Assembly (NCBI GenBank): GCA_013399855.1
Contig: VXAY01000767.1
Location: 1-64,000, forward strand
Length of the DNA stretch: 64,000 nucleotides
Direction: 5' to 3'
DNA from: Oxyruncus cristatus
Lineage: Eukaryota > Chordata > Aves > Passeriformes > Cotingidae
Part shown: positions 25,986 to 38,300 of the stretch, piece by piece
Layout: every line of letters begins with the position of its first letter
Numbering within the stretch: the stretch's first letter is position 1
The notes under the pieces: generated by a model
What the model saw: the letters and a program-made list of their open reading frames with translations, nothing else
Database searches by the model: none
What the model was told of the DNA's origin: nothing
Program-made: the position numbers and the translations under genes

Positions 25986-26234
25986 ATAGAATCACAGAGT
26001 GGTTTGAGTTGGAAGGGACCTTAAAGACATGTTCCAACCCCTTGCCATGGGCAGGGACACCTTCCTCTATCCCAGGTTGCTCCAAGCCCCGTGCAGCCTG
26101 GCCTTGGACACTTCCAGGGATCCAGGGGCAGTCACAGCTTCTCTGGGCAACCTGTGTCAGGGCCTCCCCATCCTCACAGGGAAGAATTTCTTCCAAATAT
26201 CCCATCTAACCCTGCCCCCTGTCAGTTTAAAATA
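25986..26234 (-). mobile_element. CR1 LINE 3' fragment
   Basis: It starts at the tail 'atagaatcacagagtgg' and continues through the standard CR1 3' UTR blocks to 'gggaagaatttcttccaaatatc' and 'gtcagtttaaaa', reaching further into the element than the 8.1 kb copy. Overlapping frames on both strands are repeat artefacts. Confidence 0.93.
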
Positions 26235-28660
26235 GGGTAGAAAACTGCCCTGTTCCAGAAGGCTCCTTGTTTGAATGCCTTTTACTCAGGCATTTCTGGT
26301 GTTACTCAAGAGGTTTCCACTTGATTCCTGTTCATTAAGTCCAACAGTAGCACTGTTTGGATGTGTTTTGACTGGCAGTTGACACTGAGTAGTGAAAAGG
26401 AACGTTGCTGTGGATAAAATATAAAACATAAGGGAATGTTGCAGAGGGTAAAGGTCTTTAAGTTACTGGTTGTGTGACTTTACTGTTTTCTTGCACCTCT
26501 GCTTAAAATTTAACATTTCCAAGGGAGTTAGGAACTACACAGAGTGGGGATCCATTCCTTGAATCCTGTTGTCTTTTCTCTCAACTGCTGGGATTTCTTT
26601 GGTGACAGCCATAGGACTTAGGGATGGGGTTTAATATAGACATTGCACCAGGAAGCTACAGGAGGACCATTTTGCACATTTCCCAGTGATTTCACTGGCA
26701 GGTTTTTCATACTTGACTATCTAGACTGAAACTCATCAGCTTCAAATGTGATTTTCTTGGTTCTCCTTGCTGCAGTAAATAATTAGACTTGGGCTGTTAC
26801 GTTTGACATAAATAACAGCATAGATTTCTTCTTTTACCCAATTATTGTCAGTTAGAAAAAAAAAATAACCATGATTTCTTATCCTACAGGTATTGGACAT
26901 GTAGGTAGTCAAGTAGGGTTATGTAGAACCAGACACGTAACCTTGACTGTGTTTTCTCAACTTCATGTTTTCATATTTATTCATTAATATTTTTTCACTT
27001 AGCTGTCAGTTCAGAAATCTGTAGAAATAAGATGTAGAAAAAATAATTTGAAAGAATTAAGAAGTTAGACTTCTCAACTATTTTTTTGCTCTGAGGAATA
27101 ATCATTTTGAATGCCATGAATAAGTGGACATGGTTGATAATGCCAGTTTTAATATGCCCAGGTTTGTTATAAACAGACATGTAATACACTGTAGTACAAG
27201 GTTGCCATAAAGAAATTTATTGTGGATTTCAAGAATACTATAAAGAAAAATATTGAAGGAGTTCTTCATGCATGTGTTGCCCATACTACTGTGTATCTTA
27301 GAAAAGCTAAAACTTGCCAAGACGTGCTATCAAAGCAGGACCTTTAATCATCTCCCTGAAAGCTTTAAGCAAAACCACTTCTATGTTCATATAAACTTAA
27401 CACTTTTAATTATACAGTTGCTCATTTTTCTCGGAGAAAATGAACAGCTTAAATGCCTGAGCACTGTTTGCTGTTTAAGTGAAGGGAAGAAATTAAGATG
27501 TAACAAAAACGCCTTAATTCTCAGAGGGTTCTAGAAGCTGTGATATGGTTACTTTAAGCATATGATATATATCTACATAGTAGTTGCAAATTTGACTGGT
27601 TTGAAACTGACTGCCATCAACATTTCCGAGCCTGACCTTGGAAATGAGGTCTGCACCTATGGAATGATTAAATGGTAACTTTAACAAAAAAGTTCCTGTT
27701 GTTGTTTCTCATGGTAATAATACACCCCTCGGCTTTTGGAGTGAATTAAAGCAATGGATAGATCCACAAGTGTATTTGGTATTAATTGTCTCCTTCTTTA
27801 CACCTGGCTTTATATCTTTGTGACAGTATTGACTCCAGGGAAGTTATTTCTCTCTTGTGTCAGTGCAAGAATAATCAAGAAACCTTTTACCAGTAATCTG
27901 CAATGTAACCTTGTGGAAGGCACTACTGTAATTTATATATTGATAAAATGAATATAATATATCGCACAGAGGTTTTGTGATTTCTAATTAATGCTAGAAT
28001 AGTTTTACATTAAATAATGATGGAATAGTCTTGAGTTAATTAACTCTAGATCTCAAGGACATCAGACTTTGGTGGTTGAATGCAGCAGATAGTGTGGTTG
28101 TGCCAGACTTCCAGAACTGCCCTCTTTTAAAAGCCATTGTTTTCAAGGTGTCACAGTGTTGACTTTAAATAACTAAATCCTTTGTTTGCGAATTTGTTGG
28201 ATGAAGTATAAAATAGTATTTGTATAAAACTGAGGTACGATTTGGTCATTAAATACGTGCTTAAAAATAGTTTATATATATGTTTATTTAAGTAGACCTT
28301 TGCTTACAAAAATGCATCCTTGAAAATTTGATAACTTGAAACTATTCAAAAATGTCTTCTGTGACAGGAGAGGCAAATGAGGTATCGCCTGCTGGTAATA
28401 TGACAGCTTAAAAGCTTGTTGATTTACTTCATGGTGAAATATTCAGAAAAAAAAACCCAACAGAATTTCTTTTAATTTTACTTCATAAAAGTATTTTATG
28501 CTAATGCTGTTATCTGGTTGGAAGGGTTATGAACAGCTCCCACTGAACTCCTGCAGCTGGATTTTAGGGCTCTACAGCCTAAGTAAGGGCATTATATACC
28601 ATTAAATTATTGCTTCATATTATTTCTGTTTCTTGCTTTGATATTTGGTTTGAGAATCAT

Positions 28661-28750
28661 TTTATTTCCATTTTTTCACTTTCATTTTGCCATATTTTTT
28701 TTTGTCCCTTCACCTTCAACCATTTCATCCTAAACCATTCTCGTTTTCAG
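28661..28750 (+). other. LRP1B: 3' splice acceptor region of LRP1B intron 1
   Basis: A long T/C-rich stretch precedes the exon and ends in TCGTTTTCAG with AG at 28749-28750. CTAAA at 28730-28734 is a plausible branch point about 17 bases upstream of the AG. The tract plus the open LA-module frame immediately after it fix the exon start. Confidence 0.85.
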
Positions 28751-28876
28751 AAGAGCATCACTTGTGTGACGTAGGAGAGTTTCTGTGTCGCGATCGCGTG
28801 ACTTGTGTCTCCCAGCACTGGCTGTGTGATGGAGAGCCTGACTGTCCTGATGATTCAGATGAGGCTTTAGACACAT
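28751..28876 (+). CDS. LRP1B: LRP1B exon 2 (first LDL-receptor class A module), internal coding exon
   Basis: LRP1B is a giant type I membrane endocytic receptor of the LDL-receptor family; its N-terminal LA modules bind ligands and calcium in the extracellular space. Seen: 126 nt reading [12 protein letters not shown] and onward, with five complete cysteines and a sixth whose codon is split by the 3' splice junction (T|GT or T|GC). The calcium-site core [12 protein letters not shown] follows the WLCDG motif, as in canonical LA repeats. The exon starts two bases into a codon after TTTTCAG and ends one base into a codon before GTAAGT. It is thus a symmetrical phase 1-1 module exon, usual for LA repeats. 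The pattern [35 protein letters not shown] matches my recollection of the human LRP1B N terminus better than LRP1, which has ITCISKGWRCDGERDC. No alignment was run. Assignment to the LA family is near certain; LRP1B over LRP1 is very likely. Confidence 0.92.
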
Positions 28877-28882
28877 GTAAGT
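28877..28882 (+). other. LRP1B: 5' splice donor of LRP1B intron 2
   Basis: GTAAGT directly follows the ACAT that ends the exon. It is a perfect consensus donor. Cutting here splits the sixth cysteine codon of the LA module after its first base (phase 1); reading through gives K and then a TAA stop at once. Confidence 0.9.
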
Positions 28883-31800
28883 AAAGAAGGAGCCACTCTT
28901 ATTTTATTTTCCTTTTAACTGTAACGCTTATTGTTGCACTATTCAATTGTGTCTTATAAATCCTGTGTGAGTCTTCCGATCAAGGTGAGCAGGTTACATT
29001 CGCTTTGTAGGTGAGAGACAAAAGAAATGGAAGAGATGGAAGGTGTTTTGTTCCTGTGCCACTTTGTAATGAGCTCTGTCACTAGAGCACGTGTTCTCTG
29101 TGCTCTCACTGAGCTGTCGATGAGCTGAGAGGGCAGAGTCAAAGTCAGACTCAGTGAAAATATGTTCCTCTCAATACATTTCGAGGGGAGGTGGGGTGGA
29201 AATGAGTAGTGCAAAATATTTTCAGTACAAGTACGAAAAGCATACAAACATCAAAGGGAAGAATGAAAGAACATGTAAGAGCTAGGAAGGGGAAAGAAGC
29301 AAAGAAAGGAAAATGAGGGAAAGCTTTAATAAAACATATTTAATTATAGTGAAGATCTTTTTTATTTTTTTTGTTTCTTTTTTAATGTGGTTAAGACCTT
29401 CTGAACACTGGAGTAGCAACCTTACAGACTTTTTTCTTATGGGCTTTGTAGACTACTGATGAGGTGTTATTAAATCTTAATGTTCCCTTGTTTCCTGCAT
29501 TCTGAGGAAAATGAGGGAATTTCCTGATTTTATCCCCAGGATAATCACTTAATGTAAGAGAAGAACCATGTATTTTGTATCAAAGCATCACTGACAATCA
29601 GGAAGGCTAGAAACGGGGTTTGCTGCTGAAAGACAAGAAAATATCAAATATCAGACAGTATTTAGGAGTGTAATCTTTAAAATGAGGGACAGAAACTCAA
29701 GATGTCTGGGAGCCATTTCTGTCTGGGCACACCTGGCCCTGCTGATTGCAGCCTTCCTGTGCTCCACCGCTTGTTCTCTGGAACAGGTCGGAAAATTGCC
29801 TCCGGGGCTGTGGTGAGGGTGCTCTGATTAACCACCTTTGGAACACTTTGGGATTCTCAAAAACAACATCCTGCTGTGGGAAGCAGAAGGTACAGCTAAG
29901 ATTTTATCAGTGCACTGTTGGTTGATTGATTGCCATCTTCTCTGATACATATTTTCAAGCTTGGTATTGGTAATTTTTTTTCCCCACTAACGAATATTGT
30001 GGTAGTAGCACAAAAATGGTCACTTACACAGTTTTCAATTTGCCTCCTGATATTCCTGTATTTTCAAATCCAGCACCTTGCTGGATGCCCAGATAGTTTC
30101 TTCTTGAGAGCTTTGCATGGTTATTGTACTCGTCCATAAGTTCTGTGTTCAGCAAAGCCATTTAAGGTCATGGCATGTTAAAAACAAAGGGTTTGAAGTT
30201 TATTGATGTCTTGAAGAAAGAGGAATGGGTGGGAAATCAAGTCTACACTTTTCCTGACATCAGCTAGCCTGGTCGTCTTGGAAACACCTTCCCCTTTGCA
30301 AATGTGAATAATTTCTGTGGGTTATGTTACTTGGGCTCTCCTAAGTCAAGGGTGCACTCAGCTCAGGGCTCTGCATGAGAGCCAAGTGCCAGCACTGCGA
30401 TGCAGGGTGAAACATAAGAAAAATATATTAGAATATGTTAGAACATAATGGCTCACAATTATGTTTTGATCTTGAGGATTCTGTATTTTTTTTCTTTTTA
30501 GTCAACATAATTTGCTGTCAAAGTATTGAAATATGTGTGTGCATATTCTGGCTGCATCGGGTAACTTATTTCTCAATAAAGATTGAATATAACATTCCTG
30601 GATCTTCCTGCTGATGCTTTGCATCACAGTATCTGTAGGGATTTATAAATTGCATTGAAAATATTCTATTTGAGGACTCTGTGGTGCTAATGCCAGGGAC
30701 ACAGTGCCTTCCAGTTCTCGTGCACCAGGTCATGTATCTGTTTATAGATGAACTCAGTCTCTGTCAGCTCTTTTCTGACTTACGTACAATGACTTACGTG
30801 GTGTAGCCTGACAGATACTGCTAGTTGTTCCTATAGCCATAAACAAATGGAGTTGGATTGATTTTGAGTGGATTTGTGCCTAGTAAAAGGCTTTTCTGGG
30901 TTCTAATAATGTGCAAGAATTGATCAAAGCTTTTCCTGCAAGTGGAAGTTCTTAACTTCTCTCCTGTGGGGATTTCAAAGTGTAGAAAAGGAGAGAAATT
31001 CTCAAGCTGTAGCTTTCCCCACAGTAAGAATATGAAAAGTTTTATTAGCCTCATCACTCAACCATCTATTTGCAGAAAACTTCTAGGAACTAAATACCTT
31101 TGTGGCCTCTCTTCTGGCAGCATTTAAACCAAGTTCTGCGGTAGAACCCAAAAGCTATTAGGCTGTACAAACATATACAAAATGACTCTATCAGCTAGTT
31201 TCCTAAGCAATCCACCTGAAATCCCCAAATCCAGTCCCTTTATTAGTGTTTTAAAGAGATCTAGGATGGGACAGAAAGGACAAAAAAGGTGGAATACTTA
31301 TTTATTGTTGAATTCGGCCTTGTGTTGGCAAAGGCTGGGGCAGAGCTTCATGCAGGCACAGCTTCCTTGAGTTTCTACGAGTGTGGTGGAGGTTTCCTGG
31401 CACTCCCTGTGTTCTTTTGAGTCAATAGGCAGTTTCCAGCACCAGCCTGTTCCCCTTCTACTGCCCATCTTCCACTAAATGGTCTCTCAAATAGCTTTGT
31501 AGAACCAGAAGTGGATTCCGACAGCACCTACACTTGTGTTCTCCACTGTTTCTTAGCAGCTGTAATTCTGCTCTCCATGGAGCTGCTGCTTTTTATAGTG
31601 CCAAGGAACCTGGTTCAGTAACTCCTAATGAATAATTTAGTGACAAATTTTGTTGCTTTTCTGTTCCTGAGTTGTTGGTGAGAAAATTGATTTTTAGAAA
31701 CGAAATGTATTAATAAAACTCTTGACCAAGTAATTTTTACCCTTTCCTGGGTGGTCTCTAGGTTGTTCATAAGATTTTTGCAAATAGTCAGGATTCAAAA

Positions 31801-32150
31801 ATCAATTTACTTAACCTAATCAGATGATGCTGGGTTCTTCAGTAGGCTAAATCAGCAAGCTCACTTGAAATCAATATAACTCTATCAGACAGCCCAGAAT
31901 CTGGCCAGACAGTTTGGCTTTTACAGAAAGCTGCTGGTCTGGAGGTTCATGCAAATGTTTTGAGGACTTCCTTACTGTAAAAAGAAGAAAAAAAAAAATT
32001 GCTGCCTGCAGACTCACCTGACAGACATTTTTGGTGGGGCAGTTACAAAACTCAAATATATCACCTACTGTCTGTTCACTGCTGCCTGTTGCAGGCATTC
32101 ATTAGTTTGAAACATCAGTGTAATACTGGTTTTCTTGTGGGTGGTTTTAC

Positions 32151-32364
32151 TGGTTTTTTTGTTTGTTTGTTTGTTTGTTTGAATTATTTGGTTGTGGTTT
32201 TTTTTGGTTGTTGGTTTTTGGTATTAGGATTGGAGGTTTGGTGGTTTTTTTTGGGTTTTTTGGGGTTTTTTTTTGGTTGGTTTTTTTTTGTTTGTGTTTT
32301 TTTGTTTGTTTTTGGTTTTTTTTGTGGGTTTTTTTTTGTTTGTTTTTTTGTTTTTGTTTTTTGG
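32151..32364. repeat. C-free G/T low-complexity tract (214 nt)
   Basis: Not one C occurs in 214 bases of the + strand, and only about seven A. It is built from (TTTG)n at the left and irregular GGTTTTTT / TTTGTTTG units. The two long open frames across it (within 31999-32436) are low-complexity translations rich in F, G, V and W. Confidence 0.95.
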
Positions 32365-35300
32365 CTTATTTTGCCATTCCTGCCACAAGTGCTGGTCTTA
32401 AGCTGTAAGCATTTGCCTACTCAGCAATTTTTGTAGTGGCGCAAGTAGAGAAGTTCACTAATTGGTTGCATCTTAAAAAAGCAATTTACAACATTGTTAT
32501 TTTGGGGTATCCATGTTTGTTGCATTCCACACTGGTACGTATGAATAACACATCTGTAAGTAAACCATGCCCAAGGAATATCGATAGCTTCTGAAACCTA
32601 GACAAATATTTGATGTACTATTACCTGCTTTTCTCCTCAGCTTCCCACTAACAGAGTGGGGATCTAAAAGGTACATTGGCAAATTACTCCTTCTGTTTAG
32701 TACTGAGAGATTTTTCTGTGTGTTTGCAGCTTCAGAATTGGTCCGGCTCGCATGGTTTTTTTTTTCAAATCTCAGTTCACCAGCTCCTCTCTGTCACAAT
32801 GCAAGGTGAAACAGAGGAGCAGGAGGAGAAACGGCTTGTTTTCTGTCGCTTCTTTCTGGAACTGTACACGCTGATTGTGTTTGGATTTTGTAATGCTGGG
32901 TACAGCAGCAGTTCAGCAAAGGCTGGTCTGCTGTCTCTTAGCCATGAGGTAGAGGAAGGTGCTATAACACTGCCTGATAACTTGACCTATGAAGAGAGAC
33001 TCAAGGTTACCCTGAGCCTTTCTCATATCCTTCTGTGACACCTTGCAGGCAGCAGAGCTTTGCAGCAGCACAACTACCCATTAAAACCATCTATAACCCC
33101 AAGTATTGCTTGAGTATCATGAATAACTTATGAGAGGGCAAAAAAACCCACCAACCCTACAGTATGAGAGATCTCCTACTGCCAAGGCGTGAAAGTCCTC
33201 GACACTCAGTTATTTTAGCAGCAAGAAAATCCTAAAAGCAATTCACTCTGGACCACCAGACTGCGACTCTTGTCTCTCGTGTTGTCCTCAGCTGCCCTTT
33301 GTTTGCCATCCTGGTGCTGTTGTTCCGGTATTTGAGCTTTCTTAAATGTTATGCAAGTGACTGTTTGCATACCTGCCACCCACACATTTTATTTGTGGCT
33401 GACTGCTCCCGAGTTGAAACAAGCCTAGTTCCATTAATACATCATCAAATTTGAATGGCCCTTGTCTCTAGAAGTTTGAGTAGATGCAGCTTAATCATAA
33501 GAAGTTGAAGTTATTTCTGATGATAATAATCTTTCTCTGGGATTTTGAGGGAATATCATCTCCTATAATCATGATTAAACTGAACTTGGAGGAGCAAACG
33601 AAAGGCAGCAACCAGAAGTACCTTGTTTAAAAGCTTGAGTCTCACTTTGTTTGCTAAAATAGCGTCTTTCATTCTCTGGATGCTAATTATGTGAGACTAG
33701 TTTCACAAGCTTAAAAATTGTTAATTGGGTACCTCTGTTGTAGTTCTTTTACCAGCAAAGGATAAGATAATTGGATGCAATGTTGCTCTTGTGGTATGCA
33801 ATAAAAAAAGATAAAATTTCCAAAAGCTCCTAATTCTTTTATGAGTAGATTCATTGAAATTCAATAGAAGCTGGGATCCCAAACCACTCTTTAGTAGCTT
33901 TGGAAAATCCCAGATCAATAAATAATGTGCATACATTGAAGACAAACTGCCATGAAGCTGTTGAAGGTAAATGAAGAAAACGCTGGACATGAGGGGAAAA
34001 CGTAGGCTGTGTTTTCACTCTTTGTAATTATTCTGTATGTAGTTACTGTTGAACAAAGAACCTACTACATAAAATAGGTGCTCATACCTGTTCTTCAGCA
34101 AGGTACTGGCCAGATAATCTAATCTGCTTTGAGATGATGAATGTATACTCACTTTTATTCTCTCTGAATCAGGATCATATCAGTAGTGTAAAACTTGTAG
34201 GAAATGAACAACAAAATGACAAATGTCAACAAATTTTATGAAACTGCTGCTAGTTTACATAAAATTAAGTTAAATGCTTAATGCAGCAGTAAAATATTGC
34301 CATGCTTTTATGTTAGGTGGTAAGAAGTGCTTCTGACAGAACAAGATGAATGTTTTGAAGGAGAATTAACTTTCCTGATGCTATTTTCACAGACCTGAAA
34401 GAAATTGCACTTCCCAGTGAGGTTCTCCTTGCAGTTTTACACTGGCAAAGCTACTGTGATTGCTAACCATTGGTAAAGAAAAGACACAGAAGATGTATTT
34501 ATTATGGGTGGTGCTTTTGCCATCCTGCTTTCTGTCATGTAGCCGTGCTGGATCCCATTCAGGTAGTTTGCTACTGTCTGCCCACCTTCCCCGTGGAAAA
34601 TATCTGGGTGATTGCGACCTGGGCTTCAGCTTCTGACCTGTGTCTTCTCCTTAATCCGTTGTTTGGGAAGTGCTCAGTCCCTCCAGAAAAGGTTGTTTTT
34701 CTGGTGTGGTGGGATTACTGATGTTCTGATAGTTAACAGAATATTAGAGCAAACAGTCTGGGAAGGATGAATGTCGATGGTGGTTGTACTCTCTAAGCCT
34801 TTTGAAAAGGTTACAGAGAAGCCCCCCACGGAGACAAATCCTGCACTGCCATGAGTGTGGAGGAGCTCAGCTTGTTCTACTGTGGTGTTTGGGACTGCTG
34901 TCGATTTGATGATGCCCAGTTGTCTTCCCCAGGAGGGTTGTACTTCAAGGGTGCTCCTGCATTTCATTCCACTGATTTTTCTCCTTTTCCCTCTGCATGC
35001 CCAGTCTGTGGGTGCTGGGGAGCACTTGTCTTGGGCCGGGGAACAATTTTAATGCTCCTGCATTTACATTCTGTCACAGCCAACATAAAGGCAGTGGTAT
35101 TGAGGCCCAGAGAATTTTTAGAGGCAATTACTTTGTATGATTTCCCTACAGACGGTACCGCTACTTCTGAGGCATAAGCACATTGTCACATTACTGGGAT
35201 ACTTACGCTTTCCTTCTCTGCATAAAACTAGTTTGTTCATTTTGTGCGAAGGGGAGCGACTTTGAATACTTGGTGGGATTAAACAGGCAGCTGTTGCCCT

Positions 35301-38300
35301 ACTTTGAAAATAATAATAATAATAATAAATCATTTTTCTCATCCTCATCATCCTTATTTGGACTTGTGCTGGGAGTGCGTGTCTGGGTGTTGGCAGATGG
35401 GGCCATGAGGGCTCTGTGAGGGGAGGCCAGGGCTGACCCGTGATGGACACAGGCAGTTCCCAGCAGTTCCACAGCAACACCTCAGGGAAAATGGGCACAG
35501 CCAGTCCACCACAGGATTCTCTGTGTGATCCCAGTGTTGTATGGGTGGTACAGACACAACCCATACAGCTCTTGTACAGATCTAAACCGGCAGCAAGTGA
35601 AAGCCAGGCAGATGTGCTGGCGGGGCACTGAGTCCTGGTGCAGCACTGAACACGGTGAGTCACACCACAAGTAGATTGTGTAACTTTTAGCTGGAGCTGC
35701 ATTCTGCCAGCTGAAGGATGGAATGGCTAAGCTTGGGCCTGCTTTTAATTCTTCTTTAATATACGTATTGTTTCTTAATAGTAAACTGGGGCTCTATGTG
35801 TCCATGATAACTATGGGAACTGGAATAGATCGGGAAGATCTGATGCATAAGAGGGAATGTTTGAAAGGATAGATGACAACGTGCTTGAGGAAAGCCATGG
35901 TAAACTGAACACTTGTTATATGTATAAGATACCCTGTCAACCAGGTATGGGAACTAAAATTTACACTGCACCGAACACAAGGATCTTGCAAGAGCACGGT
36001 GTAAGTCTGTCGGACTGGTATCAGAAGTGCAGTGAGTCTTGTTCCTTGTGGCCTCTTAGGAACTGCTGCCTGAGCTGTAAAGGGTTGGCAACAGGATCTT
36101 TGCCTCCAGCAGGTTCATTTAGTAGGGGGCTGCAGTTTCAGCTTTGTGAATAAGAAGTATTTTTTCTTAAATATTCATTTTGAAAGTGCCATGCTACAGT
36201 CGGGCAAACGTCAGAATTTGGCAGTGAATAGAATTACTTGCTTCTGCTAATTTTCTTTAAAGCATTTTAAAGACTAAAACCATTCAATTATCATCTTTAT
36301 TTATTTACTTATTTGTTTCTGCTTTATTTTCTATTCAGTGTATTGATTTCCACTCTGGTTTGCAGTCTGAATGTTCTTGAACATAATCCATGCACCCAGT
36401 CCTGTTCCAGCCAAACAAAAATGCCTTAAAAGGTAGTTAAAGACTTTGCATTAGGTTTTTATTATCACTTTGAAGTTAGTGTTTAGTGTAACATATGAAG
36501 ATGTTTAAACATTTATTTACAACTTACCATTATAAACAGTTACATTCACTTTTATTGTAGGCAAACAGGTTTTGGTAAATGGAGGTAGTTTCTGGTATGT
36601 GAGTAACGATTCACACCCTGGAAATGTGCACAAAATGTTTAAGAAAGAAGAATTCCTTCATTTTTTAAATACTTCGAGCTCATAATACAAGAATATCTTT
36701 AAACAAGAGTTTACCTTGTACTCTGTAAAGTGCTGCAGTTTATGTCAGCATCTGAGTACACAAAATGCGGCATAATGCATAAAATTGATTTTCATTTTGC
36801 CTTTACACATGGGGAAAATTTTTCAAAATTTTTATTTATGCACTGGGAGAGTGTGGTGGTGGTGTCAAAACCACAGACTTTCTGGTGTATGGGAAAGATG
36901 AGAACTACACGGGAAATCCTGGTATTGTTAACGCGCAGAAACTCAGCATCCCTGGCAGAAGGTCCAGGATAAAATAGGTATAATTTCAGTGACTCTCTGG
37001 CTGCATATTTTCCTTTGGAATAAAGTATGCAACAGGAAGTTCAGTGCTGAAGGACATAAAGGTCATTGTATCTCTCAGTGACACGGTCATTAGAAATACT
37101 ACTTTTTTTTTTTGCCTATGCCTGATTATCCTGAGCGTGATTTTCCAAAAGTGATTCACGGGGAATTCAATTAAATGATTGCTGAGAAAATGAGCCTCTT
37201 TTAAGGTCCGTGGAAACACGGAGGTGTAATACGAGGCCAGCCTTTGAAGGATGATGCCTAGTACCTAAAACTCTGAAACAGCTCATTTATGGATTAATTG
37301 CTTGCTAAAATTGCAATTCCTACACAGGAGCAGATCTAATGGGATATATACTCATAAGACAAGAAAATGAAAAGATCAATCTTTTGAAAAACCTCTAAAA
37401 GTAATTTATACTTTGACAAAGACTTTGTTTTTAAGTTTGTAACCTAAAGCAGTTTTAGTTTCCTAGCTAAGCTATAAATTACACGCCGAAAAAAAAGAGC
37501 GCACATGTGGCAAGAAGAGATGGAAAGTCTTGGCACAGTTTCTCTTTCCTGAGGTTAGGTTGGCTGTTAAGCCAAGCCTAATGGCTTTTTCTTTTTCAGC
37601 ATTGACCTTCTTTGACAGTATTTGGCCACAAATAAGACACATGTTTCAGTGTTAATCACAGTTTGAGCGTGAGCTGTCTTTCAGGTGCAGATGTAGCGCT
37701 CCTTGGTTTCACAAGCGGGATGTGTCTCCTGCACTGGCAACGCAGGAGAGCTCAGTGAGGAATTAAACAGCCCAGTGGATGAAGGAAACTGCACCAGCAA
37801 GTCTCTGAGACACACCAGGGCAGAAAATGCCTGTCTGCCCAAAAAAGGGACAGGAATGGCCATTGGGCAAGTGAGGGAGGGGAGAGATGTGTGTTTGCAG
37901 CATGGGGCTTTTGTTTGGGGTTTTATAAGAAGCTCTTTATCATGCTTTTGTCCCTATTTCCACTCATGTTTATTTTGCAATCCATTTATTTTGCATTCTC
38001 TTTAGCAACAGTTTTATTACTTCTTTTCTCCTCTTTCCTTTCATACTTATGTCCTCGCAACACTCTCAGGGTTTCTGTGCATCAGCTGAGCCCTTTCACT
38101 CCATCACTGCATTTTCACACAGTATTTTGTTTCTCCCTAATCCTTGCTGTTGCTTTATTCATTATTTTCACACTTTTCTTGCTTTTTTTTCTTAGTTCTG
38201 CTGACAAACTACTAAAACTGCTATGAAAACTATATTTCATCTTCCATGTTCCTTTTTTTAGCCCTCTTATCATCATATACAGATTCCCTTGCCCCACTCA

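Larger units (their letters stand above)
1..28750 (+). other. LRP1B: LRP1B intron 1, 3' portion
   Basis: Inferred intron, because the only secure exon lies at its right edge and has an acceptor. No exon 1 or signal-peptide exon was recognised, so the intron probably begins outside the window. It holds CR1 fragments, T- and A-rich homopolymers, one copy of a 341-bp repeat, an assembly gap, and minus-strand exon-like segments listed separately. Long stretches such as 5.7-7.3, 11.9-14.4 and 20.4-24.0 kb are AT-rich with nothing else identified. Confidence 0.8.

Noticed and set aside
25952..26235. Open frames on both strands
   Set aside because: They lie on a CR1 3' UTR fragment, which is non-coding even in an intact element.
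8286..29273. 18-base identical word GGGAAGAATGAAAGAACA at about 8286 and 29256
   Set aside because: Flanks are unrelated (one overlaps a CR1 end) and the word is purine-rich; too short to call a repeat.
31999..32436. 145-codon plus-strand frame rich in F, G and V
   Set aside because: It is the translation of the C-free G/T tract; C-free sequence lacks many stop contexts, so long frames are expected.
32676..33038. 120-codon plus-strand frame
   Set aside because: It contains a low-complexity Phe run and lacks splice signals at either end that would fit an LRP1B phase 1 exon; no LA, EGF or YWTD motif.
35118..35702. 194-codon minus-strand open frame
   Set aside because: It crosses an (AAT)n microsatellite giving poly-tyrosine, is rich in C, W, H and P without any domain, and lacks splice or start context. 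Judged chance.
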